Part shown: piece after piece, positions 26,208-34,552 of the stretch
How the letters are laid out: every line of letters starts with the position of its first letter
Position numbering within the stretch: the stretch's first letter is position 1
Assembly (NCBI GenBank): GCA_051920445.1
Contig: JBPPLN010000001.1
Location: 434,001-498,000, forward strand
From: CAG-177 sp003514385
GTDB lineage: Bacteria; Bacillota; Clostridia; Oscillospirales; Acutalibacteraceae
Direction of reading: 5' to 3'
Length of the DNA stretch: 64,000 bases
Translations under genes and position numbers: made by a program
The notes under the pieces: generated by a model
The model's database searches: none
What the model saw: the letters and a program-made list of their open reading frames with translations, nothing else
What the model was told of the DNA's origin: nothing

Positions 26208-27276
26208 CGGCGTTGAACACCTCCTCGTCCTCGGACTCGGGTTTGTTCATGATCTGGATGTTCGAGGGTTCAACGCTGAGGCCCACCTCCGCTCCGATGG
26301 GAGTGGAGACGGTGCTGTGGACGAGCCACTCGTATCCGTTCACCATAACGTGCATCTCATAATGCACGCCCTTGAATATTATATCGGTGACAACGCCCTT
26401 GAGCTCGCCCTGCGAGGGCGGAGTCAGGACGACATCCTCGGGTCTTATGACGACATCGACAGGCATATTCTCGCCGAAGCCCTCATCGACGCAGACGAAC
26501 TCCGCGCCGAGGATACGCACGAGGCGATCTCTTATCATAACGCCGTCTATGATATTGCTCTCGCCTATGAAATCGGCGACGAAAGCGTTCGTGGGCTCGT
26601 TATAAATGTCAACGGGAGTTCCTATCTGCTGAATATAGCCCTGGTTGAGCACGACGACGGTATCCGACATCGTGAGAGCCTCCTCCTGATCGTGGGTGAC
26701 ATATATAAATGTTATGCCCATCTGCTGCTGAATCTTCTTGAGCTCGACCTGCATCTCGCGTCTCAATTTGAGATCGAGCGCGCCGAGCGGCTCATCGAGC
26801 AGAAGCACACGCGGCTTGACCGCAAGGGCGCGGGCTATCGCCACCCTCTGCTGCTGACCGCCCGAGAGTGAATTTATATTGCGCTTTTCAAAGCCGCTGA
26901 GGTTGACGATAGACAGCGTTTTGCTGACAGTCTTTTCAATCTCGCTCTCCGGCGCTTTCTTTATGCGCAGACCGAACGCCACATTTTCATAGACGTTCAA
27001 GTGCGGGAAAAGCGCGTAACGCTGAAAAATGGTGTTAACCTGCCTCTTATGAGGCGGCACACCATTGATTTTTTTATCCTCAAATATGACATCCCCCTCA
27101 TCGGGTTCGAGGAAACCGGCAATGACGCGCAGAATAGTAGTCTTTCCGCAGCCAGACGGACCCAACAGCGTGATGAACTCCCTGTCCCTTATATAAAGGC
27201 TCAGATCGTCGAGCACCTGATTATCACCCAGTTTGACGGAGATGTGTTTCAGATCGATAATGACATTTTTTTTCAA
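26200..27276 (-). CDS. potA: Polyamine ABC transporter ATPase PotA
   Basis: 358 residues. Walker A is GPSGCGKT, the Q-loop is in IFQRYALFPHL, the signature is LSGGQQQRVAIARAL, and Walker B is LLLDEPLGALD. The C-terminal 110 residues form the TOBE regulatory domain (VVIRPEDVVL). It is first in the operon, behind a consensus promoter. Confidence 0.94.
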   Translation of the reverse strand: MKKNVIIDLKHISVKLGDNQVLDDLSLYIRDREFITLLGPSGCGKTTILRVIAGFLEPDEGDVIFEDKKINGVPPHKRQVNTIFQRYALFPHLNVYENVAFGLRIKKAPESEIEKTVSKTLSIVNLSGFEKRNINSLSGGQQQRVAIARALAVKPRVLLLDEPLGALDLKLRREMQVELKKIQQQMGITFIYVTHDQEEALTMSDTVVVLNQGYIQQIGTPVDIYNEPTNAFVADFIGESNIIDGVMIRDRLVRILGAEFVCVDEGFGENMPVDVVIRPEDVVLTPPSQGELKGVVTDIIFKGVHYEMHVMVNGYEWLVHSTVSTPIGAEVGLSVEPSNIQIMNKPESEDEEVFNADA

Positions 27277-27339
27277 TTATGCAGCCCCTCTCTCAAAAGA
27301 ATACGATGCAAACCGCACATCAAAAATATAGTAAGTATT

Positions 27340-27368
27340 AATATAGAGCTAATCCGCAAAAAAGTCAA
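27340..27368 (-). promoter_or_regulatory. Sigma-A-type promoter of potABCD
   Basis: TTGACT and TATATT with a 17-bp spacer on the minus strand, about 65 bp upstream of potA and just after the spoIIR terminator. Confidence 0.7.
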
Positions 27369-27406
27369 CAGATTTGACAAAAAAAGACGCACTCGGCAAA
27401 ATTTTT

Positions 27407-27435
27407 GCGGCTCACCTCATGAAATGGCGAGCCGC
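27407..27435 (-). terminator. Terminator between spoIIR and potA
   Basis: GCGGCTCGCC and GGTGAGCCGC form a 10-bp stem flanked on both sides by A/T runs, so it could act in either direction. It directly follows the spoIIR stop. Confidence 0.75.
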
Positions 27436-27445
27436 AAAAAAATTT

Positions 27446-28078
27446 TCAGTTTTCGGGCGAAGTTTTTTCCCTGAGTTCTTCTATTATCTCGACTATTTTA
27501 AAACGCGGCTCGTATCTGCCGGAGCTTTCGACGACCTTGAGCTCGTCGCCGTCTAGGAACGCATCGATATTGCCTCCCCTGTCCTGCGCGGCAGGCAGGC
27601 ACAGCGGCGGGAACATCACGCACCACCAGTTATGCCCCGCGCCCTCGCCTATCACGACTTTGACGGCGGTATAGCGCCCCGCAGGCATAGTCAGATCGCC
27701 GTAACAGCGGGTTGCGAAATACTCATTGACGACATTGACGCTCACGGGATAATCGTAGCCCGCGCGCTCTATCACCTCGCGTGCGGCAACTTCAAGCTCC
27801 GCTTTCTGCGGCTCTATTTTTGCCTTTGCCTCGTCCGCTGTCACAGTGCCGTCGAAGAGCTCCGCGCCGCGTTCGAGCACGGCGTCGCGGACTTTTAGCT
27901 TGAGCGCCTGATCCTCGTCGGAATCGGAGTTTGCAATGACATGCATTCGCAGCACATCGGCGCGTACACGCGAGCAGTTGTAGGCAAACGCCCCGACGCT
28001 GCACGCGCCCGCCGCAATAATGACCGCGAACACAACAGCCTGTATTTTGAGCAGCCTTGATAATTTTTTTGACTTCAT
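27446..28078 (-). CDS. spoIIR: Stage II sporulation protein R
   Basis: 210 residues with an N-terminal membrane or signal segment (about 12-32). SpoIIR is made in the forespore under sigma-F and is secreted to trigger SpoIIGA processing of pro-sigma-E in the mother cell. Family hallmarks are RMHVIANSDSDEDQALKL, KVRDAVL and the HNWWCVMFPPLC block near residue 150. Its presence shows a sporulation-competent ancestry; it does not prove the strain sporulates. A strong hairpin lies directly upstream. I did not find a convincing sigma-F promoter. Confidence 0.93.
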   Translation of the reverse strand: MKSKKLSRLLKIQAVVFAVIIAAGACSVGAFAYNCSRVRADVLRMHVIANSDSDEDQALKLKVRDAVLERGAELFDGTVTADEAKAKIEPQKAELEVAAREVIERAGYDYPVSVNVVNEYFATRCYGDLTMPAGRYTAVKVVIGEGAGHNWWCVMFPPLCLPAAQDRGGNIDAFLDGDELKVVESSGRYEPRFKIVEIIEELREKTSPEN

Positions 28079-28085
28079 GATAAGT

Positions 28086-28132
28086 AAAAACCGTCCTTTC
28101 TTTCGGATGCAACCGAATTATGGACGGTTTTA
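28086..28132 (-). terminator. Two-tier hairpin between mreB and spoIIR
   Basis: The outer stem AAACCGTCC/GGACGGTTT (9 bp) encloses an inner TTCGG/CCGAA stem. On the minus strand it is followed by TTTTTACTT, which fits an intrinsic terminator for mreB. The 3' side also contains the only AAGGA-like sequence before the spoIIR start, so it may affect spoIIR translation too. Confidence 0.65.
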
Positions 28133-28165
28133 TAATAGTTTATACGGAAAAGTTTGGAAACTGAA

Positions 28166-29200
28166 TTAATCTTTGAATCCCGTTATTTCCTCGCGGGTCT
28201 TGAAGATTCCGCCGTTGTTTTCGAGTATATCCATATGCTCGATGGCATAGCCCGTGCCGAGCGCGACGCACTCGAGCGGATCGTCGGGAATAATGACATG
28301 GACGCCGGTTCTCTTCTCTATTAGCTTATCCATACCGTCGAGCAGAGCGCCGCCGCCGGTTAAAAGTATACCAGTCTCGGAAATGTCGCCCGCAAGCTCG
28401 GGCGGCGTCACCTCGAGCACGCTGCGCACGCCCTCGGCTATCGCTTCGAGGTGCTCGCGCATGGCGAGATAGACTTCCGTGGTGTTGACTTCATCGGTTA
28501 TCGGCATTCCGGTTATATAGTGCTTGCCCTTTATACCGATTGCAAGCTCGGTGTCGCGCAGATACGCGCAGCCGATGCGCTTTTTTATGCTCTCGGCGGT
28601 CTTTTCGCCGATGACTATATTGCGCTCGCGGCGCAGGTAGCGAATTATATCCTCGTCGAGAATATTGCCGGCGATTTTAACTGATTTTGAAATCGAGATG
28701 CTACCCATGGTGACAACTGCGATATCCGCAGTTCCGCCGCCGATATCGACGACCATCGTGCCCATCGGGCGTCTGATATCAAGCCCCGCGCCGAGTGCCG
28801 CGGCGAGCGGCTCTTCTATAAGGCACGCCCTGCCCGCTCCTGCGGCGGTGACGAGATCGAGGATAGTTCTCTTTTCAAGATTCGTGACGGTTGAGGGCAT
28901 ACAGACGACTATATTGGGCTTGAACACCATGTTTTTGCAGACTTTATAGAGCAGGACGCGGACTATCGCCTTTGTGGCGGTGAAATCCGAAATAACTCCG
29001 CTTCGCATGGGCTTGACGACGGTTATGGAATCGGGGTTGCGCCCAATCATATCCGCCGCTTTCTGACCGACTGCCAGGAGTCTGCCCGTATCGGTATCGA
29101 ATGCAACGGCGCTCGGCTCGGAGACGACTATTCCCTTGCCCTCAACGAAGATGAGTATGGAAGTTGTGCCGAGGTCTATTCCGATGTTTGTTCCGAGCAT
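28166..29200 (-). CDS. mreB: Rod-shape/cell-wall actin homologue MreB family
   Basis: 344-residue bacterial actin. The nucleotide-binding motifs are present: NIGIDLGTTSILIF (phosphate 1), VVDIGGGTADIAVV (phosphate 2) and TGGGALL (adenosine). MreB filaments guide lateral cell-wall synthesis. The start is ATG 29200 behind AAGGAGG; a longer frame to 29239 lies within comF. The gene stands next to spoIIR rather than mreC/mreD, as for Mbl in Bacillus, so it may be an Mbl-type paralogue. Confidence 0.88.
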   Translation of the reverse strand: MLGTNIGIDLGTTSILIFVEGKGIVVSEPSAVAFDTDTGRLLAVGQKAADMIGRNPDSITVVKPMRSGVISDFTATKAIVRVLLYKVCKNMVFKPNIVVCMPSTVTNLEKRTILDLVTAAGAGRACLIEEPLAAALGAGLDIRRPMGTMVVDIGGGTADIAVVTMGSISISKSVKIAGNILDEDIIRYLRRERNIVIGEKTAESIKKRIGCAYLRDTELAIGIKGKHYITGMPITDEVNTTEVYLAMREHLEAIAEGVRSVLEVTPPELAGDISETGILLTGGGALLDGMDKLIEKRTGVHVIIPDDPLECVALGTGYAIEHMDILENNGGIFKTREEITGFKD

Positions 29201-29907
29201 TTTCCGTCCTCCTTTTTGGTTATCGCCGCGCTGACGCAATATACTTTATCCGCACCGCACAGAAGCAGGAGCTTTGCGCACTCGTTGAGCGTCGCTCCCG
29301 TTGTTGATATATCGTCGCAGAGCAGAACTGCGGCGCTTTCTATAATTTTGTTTTCGGCGCAGTCGAACGCGCCTATGACTCCGCCGAAGCGTTCGATGCC
29401 GCCCAATGTTTTCTGTTCCTTTCCCTGAAACGGTCGGGAGAGCAGTTTTTCTTCAAACGGCACGCCGAGCTCTTTTGCAATCTCTTTTGCGAGCAGTGCG
29501 CTCTGGTTATATCCGCGCCTTTTGAGCGAAGATTCCGACAGGGGCACACAGCAGACAAAATCAAACTTCACGCCCGCGAAATTCTTTTTAACGCTGTCCG
29601 ACATAAACCGGGCGAGTCCCTCGGCGTTCTGAACACAGCCGTCAAATTTCAGGGCATGAACCGAACGCTTCGCGGCACCGGAATAATAAAACGGCGCGGT
29701 CTGCGATTCGAAAAAACGTCGGTGAGACGAGCATGAGCAATACTTTTTCTCCCTGCCGCAGTGCGGGCACAGCTCGCCTTTTACATATTCGAGATCGGCT
29801 TCGCACCTGTCGCACACGGGCATATCCGGCGGCACGACTTTGCCGCACAGGGCGCATCGGCGCGGAAAGAGAGCATATGAGATATATTCAAGTGCTGACA
29901 TCTTCAT
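29176..29907 (-). CDS. comF: ComF family phosphoribosyltransferase-like protein
   Basis: 243 residues. N-terminal zinc fingers use Cys pairs in CALCGK, CDRCEAD, CPHCGREKKYC. The C-terminal phosphoribosyltransferase domain has the PRPP loop LLCDDISTTGATL and the RRGYNQ motif. ComF proteins act in DNA uptake and processing, and some interact with DprA or PriA. The gene overlaps the recD2 stop by four bases and the mreB start by 25. Confidence 0.93.
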   Translation of the reverse strand: MKMSALEYISYALFPRRCALCGKVVPPDMPVCDRCEADLEYVKGELCPHCGREKKYCSCSSHRRFFESQTAPFYYSGAAKRSVHALKFDGCVQNAEGLARFMSDSVKKNFAGVKFDFVCCVPLSESSLKRRGYNQSALLAKEIAKELGVPFEEKLLSRPFQGKEQKTLGGIERFGGVIGAFDCAENKIIESAAVLLCDDISTTGATLNECAKLLLLCGADKVYCVSAAITKKEDGKCSEQTSE

Positions 29908-32108
29908 TCTTCATTCACCAGAAGGAAATGCTTGAGCGCGGAATAGCGTCTGGCTTTTTTGTCATTCGCCGCCATAGCGTAAATCTGACTCTGACTGCCG
30001 ACGATGACAAGTATTTTTTTCGCGCGGGTGACGCCCGTATAGAGCAGGTTTCTGTAAGCGAGACGCGGTGGCACGCCGATTATCGGCATTATGACCGCGG
30101 GGAACTCGTTGCCCTGACTCTTGTGAACGGTCACGGCGTAGGCAAGCTCGAGTTCCTGCAAGGCTTCAAACGGGATAACCGCCTTGCGCTCGTCAAACAT
30201 TATCTCCGCCATGCGCGAGCGAAGATCGACCTTTCTGAGAATACCTATATCGCCGTTGAAAATCCCAGTCCCGTCGCCGTCGGGGCCTGTCCACTCGATA
30301 TCATAGTTATTGCGCGTCTGCATGACCTTGTCGCCCGTGCGGAACACTGTCGCGCCGACGGTAGTTTCGGGCTTCGAGGCATCCGGCGGATTAAGAGAAG
30401 CCTGCATGACGCGGTTGATATTGTTCGTTCCGCACTCACCCATTCTCGACGGGCAGATGACCTGGATATCGTCGAGCGGCGAATATCCATAGGCACGGGG
30501 CAGGCGCGCGGCGCACAGATCCGAGACGGTCTTTGCCGCGATAAACGGCGAATCCGTCCGCATGAAGAAGAAGTCCTTGTCGCGCACACCGAGCTTCGGC
30601 GGCTCGCCCTTGACTATTTTATGGGCGTTTTCGACTATCAGGCTCTCCATCGCCTGGCGGAAAACCTCGGTCAGCTCAACGACCGGGATAATCCCGGAGG
30701 CTATCATATCGTGCAGGACATTGCCCGCGCCGACCGGTGGCAGCTGATCCGAATCGCCGACCATAACAAGGCGGCAGCCTATCGGGAGCGCCTCGAGAAA
30801 GCTTGAAAAAAGAGTTATATCTACCATCGACAGCTCGTCGAGGATAACCGCCTGAGCGTCGAGAGGATTGCGTGCGTTGCGCGAGAACTGCGGGCGATCG
30901 TGCTTGTCCCACTCGACCTCGAGCAGTCGGTGGATGGTCTTGGCGGGTCTGCCCGTGACCTCGCTCATGCGCTTTGCGGCGCGTCCCGTAGGTGCGGCAA
31001 GCGCGACTTTGAGCCCGTCATCCTCAAACAGCTGGAGGATTCCGTTCAGGGTCGTTGTTTTTCCCGTTCCGGGGCCGCCGGTCAGGATAAGCAGTCCGCG
31101 CTCGATGGCGGTGACTATCGCCTTTCGCTGAAGATCGCCGTATTTTATGCCGTTCTTTTTCTCTATTCTGTCAATCTCCCTATCCGCCGCTTTTCTGCCT
31201 GCGGGAGGGAATCGGAGTATCTGTTTCATGCGCTCCGCCGAGGACTTTTCCGCCTTGTAGATATGCGGCAGGAATAAAAACTCGCGGTTATCGATAAACT
31301 CGCTGACAAGCCTGCCCGAGCCTATCAATTCGTCGATTGTTATATCGACCGTGTCCTCGTTCGTTGAGAGCAGCTCGGCACACGGGGCGAACATCTTCTC
31401 GCGTGGGATGCAGGTATGCCCGTTCGAGAGGTTGTGGCTCATGACATGCAGAACGCCCGCCTGGAGCCGATACCCGTTATCGGGCGGGTCGGGGAGCTGA
31501 TCTGCGATGAACTCGGCTCGCTCGAAGCTGAAGCCCACTCCCTCGCCGCACAGCGCATAGGGGTTTCGCTTGATTATATCTGCGGCGCGCACGCCGAACG
31601 CATTGAAAGCTTTGACACATTCGGCGGTCGTCATGCCGTATTTTTCGAGCGATATCATAATTTCGCGCACAGCGAACTGGCGCTTGAAATCCGCGCTGAT
31701 CTGCTTCGCCTTTTCGGGCGATATGCCGCGAATCTGCGCAAGACGCTCGGGGTCGTTTTCGATTATATCAAGAGTATTCTCGCCGAACTTGTCAACTATT
31801 TTGACCGCGAGCTTCGAGCCGATGCCCTTGACTCCGCCTGCGGCGAGATAGCGGAGGATATCGCCTGCAGACGCGGGCATTTTATGCTCGCACAGCTCGA
31901 CCCTGAACTGGCGACCGAAGGAGGCATGAAAATCCCAATAGCCGGAAAGTTCAAGCAACTCACCGGCTTTGAGCTCGGGCATGACGCCGACTGCGGTTAT
32001 CAGCTCATCGCCGCTTTCGAGCTCGAGAACCGTGAACCCGTTTTCGGGATTCGCAAAGGTCACATCGTTTATCACGCCGCTTATGCGTATCCTCTCATGT
32101 TCCTCCAT
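29904..32108 (-). CDS. recD2: ATP-dependent RecD2-like DNA helicase
   Basis: 734-residue superfamily 1B 5'-3' helicase. The N-terminal 330 residues hold the OB fold and two helix-hairpin-helix units (GGVKGIGSKLAVKIV, QIRGISPEKAKQI). The helicase core has Walker A GGPGTGKT near 350, Walker B ILDELSMVD, QLPPVGAG, and the C-terminal VTVHKSQGNEF. RecD2 is the form found in bacteria without RecBC and acts in repair and fork maintenance. The ATG is directly after the stop of the upstream membrane protein gene, and its end overlaps comF by four bases. Confidence 0.95.
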   Translation of the reverse strand: MEEHERIRISGVINDVTFANPENGFTVLELESGDELITAVGVMPELKAGELLELSGYWDFHASFGRQFRVELCEHKMPASAGDILRYLAAGGVKGIGSKLAVKIVDKFGENTLDIIENDPERLAQIRGISPEKAKQISADFKRQFAVREIMISLEKYGMTTAECVKAFNAFGVRAADIIKRNPYALCGEGVGFSFERAEFIADQLPDPPDNGYRLQAGVLHVMSHNLSNGHTCIPREKMFAPCAELLSTNEDTVDITIDELIGSGRLVSEFIDNREFLFLPHIYKAEKSSAERMKQILRFPPAGRKAADREIDRIEKKNGIKYGDLQRKAIVTAIERGLLILTGGPGTGKTTTLNGILQLFEDDGLKVALAAPTGRAAKRMSEVTGRPAKTIHRLLEVEWDKHDRPQFSRNARNPLDAQAVILDELSMVDITLFSSFLEALPIGCRLVMVGDSDQLPPVGAGNVLHDMIASGIIPVVELTEVFRQAMESLIVENAHKIVKGEPPKLGVRDKDFFFMRTDSPFIAAKTVSDLCAARLPRAYGYSPLDDIQVICPSRMGECGTNNINRVMQASLNPPDASKPETTVGATVFRTGDKVMQTRNNYDIEWTGPDGDGTGIFNGDIGILRKVDLRSRMAEIMFDERKAVIPFEALQELELAYAVTVHKSQGNEFPAVIMPIIGVPPRLAYRNLLYTGVTRAKKILVIVGSQSQIYAMAANDKKARRYSALKHFLLVNEE

Positions 32109-32450
32109 TTATATATCCTTTCGGGAAACGAACTTTTCAAATTCGCCGGGGGAGCAGAGATAAAGCCCCTCGCAGCTTCTGCACATTCTTCTGCACTCTT
32201 CGATCTGTTTTTCGTCCATACCGAGATCGAGAATCACAACGGCTTCTTTATCGCCGAGCATTCCGCTGCGAAGCCTTTGGGCATAGCCCTTCCCCGCGAC
32301 ATCGGTCATTCCCGCCCTTGCGGGGATAACAACGATATATCTGCCGTTTGAGCGCGGGTGCAGAATTTTCAGCAGTATGTAATACGATATGCTGACCACG
32401 CCGATGAGCACGAACGACGCAAAGATGCCGAGAAGCACTCCGTCCGACAT
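32109..32450 (-). CDS. Small single-pass membrane protein, unknown function
   Basis: 113 residues from ATG 32450, which follows GAGGTG. One N-terminal transmembrane helix covers about residues 6-28. The cytoplasmic part has strands and an acidic helix (LGMDEKQIEECRRMC) with three Cys residues close together. I recognise no family. The stop codon abuts the recD2 start, so the two are co-transcribed. Confidence 0.65.
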   Translation of the reverse strand: MSDGVLLGIFASFVLIGVVSISYYILLKILHPRSNGRYIVVIPARAGMTDVAGKGYAQRLRSGMLGDKEAVVILDLGMDEKQIEECRRMCRSCEGLYLCSPGEFEKFVSRKDI

Positions 32451-32515
32451 TGATATCACCTCAGCACATCATATGCCGGGGACACACGGCGGGTTACATA
32501 TAGAATAAACCGGAT

Positions 32516-32876
32516 AAGCGAGCAGGCCTGTAAGCCGAGTTTTGTCTTTTAAGGCAACTATCTGTCTAGGCGCACCGTTGCCGATACGCTCAAGCCACCT
32601 GTCGGAGAGAATTACGCCGAGCAAGCGCGGAGCTTTCGCTCCTCTCCGGTCGGTGTTGCTCCGGATAGGGTTTGCAGGGCAATGCGGTTCCCCGCACGCC
32701 GGTGAGCTCTTACCTCGCCTTTCCACCCTTACCCGCAAAGCGGGCGGTATATCTCTGTTGCACTTTCCCTAAGGTCACCCTCGGCGGCCGTTAGCCGTTA
32801 TCCTGCTCTGTGAAGCTCGGACTTTCCTCATTGATCTTATAAAAAGATCCCCGCAGCTGCCCAGCCTGCTCGCTAT
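32516..32876 (-). ncRNA. rnpB: RNase P RNA, class A
   Basis: The minus strand carries the conserved core of bacterial RNase P RNA: GAGGAAAGTCCGAGCTTCAC near the 5' end, AGGGTGACCTTAGGGAAAGTG-type central sequence, GGTAAGGGTGGAAAGGC, GTAAGAGCTCACC, and the 3' ACAAAACTCGGCTTACAGGC. The two ends pair (GCGAGCAGGC with GCCTGCTCGC) as helix P1. About 360 nt long. It is the catalytic subunit that trims tRNA 5' leaders. Ends are estimated from P1 and from the promoter position. Confidence 0.95.
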
Positions 32877-32882
32877 CTATTT

Positions 32883-32911
32883 ATTGTAATTCAAAATGCG
32901 CCGCATGTCAA
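32883..32911 (-). promoter_or_regulatory. Promoter of rnpB
   Basis: TTGACA and TACAAT with a 17-bp spacer on the minus strand. The predicted transcription start, about 7 nt past the -10, falls exactly at the 5' end of helix P1. Confidence 0.85.
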
Positions 32912-33106
32912 ACAAATGATGAAAACAAAGTGTAAATTCGGAGAGACCCAAAGCGTGTATTTTTGTGCGCGGCAGACAAATGGGTGGCGGCAGAGAAAAA
33001 ACGAAGCAGTCACAACGGATGATGTGTTGTGACTGCCGGTTATTTTGTTGTTTGTGCGGTGTGAAATGGTGCGTTATTGATTTCAGTTGGTTCTGTGCTG
33101 CAATTC
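32912..33106. other. Gap without recognisable genes
   Basis: Together with the repeats at 33107 and 33213, this is a roughly 380-bp non-coding stretch between rnpB and the GNAT gene. The short open frames here have no start signal, no domain pattern and run through the repeats. I see nothing else supported. Confidence 0.5.
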
Positions 33107-33155
33107 ATCAGTCTCGGCTGCGCCGAGCCGGCTTCTTTTGCACAAGGGAGCCAAA
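33107..33155. repeat. Intergenic repeat family B, copy 1
   Basis: Two consecutive hairpins: CTCGGC-TGC-GCCGAG, then GGCTTCTTTTGC with GCACAAGGGAGCC (imperfect). It matches the copy at 49034-49080 over most of its length. Similar GGGAGCC-GGCTC elements with CAGTC are frequent in gut clostridial genomes. Confidence 0.75.
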
Positions 33156-33212
33156 ATAAGATTATATATTGTGATAAAAATTTGCTTGCAAAATTAGTAG
33201 TGACAGGCTTTT

Positions 33213-33258
33213 GTGCCGCTTACGCGGCGCGGTGCGTCGAGGTCGCCGCACCCTACAA
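33213..33258. repeat. Intergenic repeat family A, copy
   Basis: Short hairpin TGCCGC-TTAC-GCGGCG followed by a longer one, GGTGCG...CGCACC, ending CCTACAA. Same layout as the copies at 40391, 48938, 49291 and 55848. Confidence 0.85.
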
Positions 33259-33288
33259 GTGTGTTGCAATAAAATTGTGCAGATTCTG

Positions 33289-33783
33289 TTATTTCAACTT
33301 TTTCTCGCGGCGAATGCCTTTATACGGCCCCTCGGTGCAGGTTCCGGCAGGAACGAAGCCTAAGTTTTCGTAATATTTTGCGAGCGGTTCGTTATCTTCG
33401 GACGAGTCGAGGCGGAGATATTTTTTGTTTATACTCAGGGCGTACTCCCCTGCGCGGCACAGAAAATCCGCGCCCGCATTGCCTGCGCCGACTTTTGAGA
33501 CGAGGTTATGGACATAGATTGCGGGAGCGTCGTCATTCCAACGGCTGTCGTGTTCAAGAAGCACGGCGGCGCAGAGTGTCGTTCCGTCTTTATTTTCAAG
33601 CGCAAAGGCTCGACCCTCGCTGCATTTTTGCTCGTAGTAGGACAGCGGATAGACTTCGTCATAGCCCATGACATTCCACTGCTCTATCCCCTTTTCGTCC
33701 ATCCATTTCATCCGTTCGAGAACAAGATCAAACATCTGCGGGGCTTTTTCGGGCGGCAATTTTATAAATTTGCGTTCTTTCAT
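33289..33783 (-). CDS. GNAT family N-acetyltransferase
   Basis: 164 residues. The acetyl-CoA binding region is recognisable as VHNLVSKVGAGNAG (motif A in place of QxxGxG/A) and the closing YYENLGFVPAG (motif B). The target is unknown. An intrinsic terminator lies directly upstream, so its expression depends on read-through or a weak local promoter. The downstream neighbour is the repeat-bearing gap before rnpB. Confidence 0.8.
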   Translation of the reverse strand: MKERKFIKLPPEKAPQMFDLVLERMKWMDEKGIEQWNVMGYDEVYPLSYYEQKCSEGRAFALENKDGTTLCAAVLLEHDSRWNDDAPAIYVHNLVSKVGAGNAGADFLCRAGEYALSINKKYLRLDSSEDNEPLAKYYENLGFVPAGTCTEGPYKGIRREKKLK

Positions 33784-33802
33784 CTTTCCACCGTATAAAA
33801 CA

Positions 33803-33826
33803 CGCCCGGAAGTGATCCTCCGGGCG
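33803..33826 (-). terminator. Terminator after the LiaF-like gene
   Basis: CGCCCGGA/TCCGGGCG, 8 bp, with an 8-nt loop, followed on the minus strand by TGTTTTATA. It closes the rnjA-to-liaF-like run. Confidence 0.8.
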
Positions 33827-33835
33827 CAAAATTAT

Positions 33836-34552
33836 TTATGCGTTTTTATGGACTCTCGTCAGAATATCAGTGCCGCCGAGGACATTGAAATGCTTGATAT
33901 GGACGAGCGGCTGAGACAGGTCATTGTTCGCGGGCATCTTGTTGTCGATGCCGCCGAGCAGGCTCGCACCGTCCGAGCACTCAACTCTGACATTCTCGGG
34001 CAGATAGATATCGACTCCGCCGAGAATCGAGGTGACGCTTATCGTTATCTCTTCGTTTATCTGCGCCTCGCTCAGATCAACTTCAAGACCGCCGAGGATA
34101 GCGAAGCAGTGAGCACCGAGCAGGTTGCCGGTCGTGTTCTTATAAACGCCGCCCGAGCAGACCGCTGTATAAGTGGGCTTGCTCTCCTGCGAAATGGGTC
34201 CGCTGTTGTCATCGAGATGCTTTTTGAGCTTCTTCGTTTTGACAGTGCTGAATATCAGCCAGAAGCCGACTGCGACAAGCGCGATAGCGATAGCGAAATG
34301 GTTCATGCGCTCTGCGGGCACCCACTGGGGGTTGCACTTGAGCAGCAGCCACACGCCGACCGCGACAGCCGCGACATTAAGCAAGTCAAGACCCGAGGCT
34401 ATCATGCTGCCGATAGCAGGGACAATAATAAACACTGTCCACCAGCCGCTCAGCTCGCTAATCTCCCAGAAGCCGAACGCCGAGCCGAGGAATATAATTC
34501 CTGCGGCAACGACCGCTATTCCGAAAAATATCTTATTCAGATTCTTTCTCAT
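33836..34552 (-). CDS. LiaF-like membrane protein
   Basis: 238 residues. About four hydrophobic segments in the first 120 residues, then a beta-helical C-terminal domain with the repeated pattern ILGGLEVDLS, ILGGVDIYLP, LLGGIDNKM, VLGGTDI. This is the layout of LiaF-related cell-wall stress proteins. In Bacillus LiaF restrains the LiaRS two-component system, but no liaR or liaS is adjacent here, so signalling partners are unknown. ATG 34552 lies inside the ftsH 3' end behind GGAGGC; the longer frame is unlikely. Confidence 0.8.
   Translation of the reverse strand: MRKNLNKIFFGIAVVAAGIIFLGSAFGFWEISELSGWWTVFIIVPAIGSMIASGLDLLNVAAVAVGVWLLLKCNPQWVPAERMNHFAIAIALVAVGFWLIFSTVKTKKLKKHLDDNSGPISQESKPTYTAVCSGGVYKNTTGNLLGAHCFAILGGLEVDLSEAQINEEITISVTSILGGVDIYLPENVRVECSDGASLLGGIDNKMPANNDLSQPLVHIKHFNVLGGTDILTRVHKNA

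Noticed and set aside
32469..32738. Open frame within RNase P RNA
   Set aside because: Falls wholly inside the conserved rnpB core.
32965..33159. Short plus-strand frame after rnpB
   Set aside because: Runs into a repeat, lacks a ribosome binding site and any family pattern.
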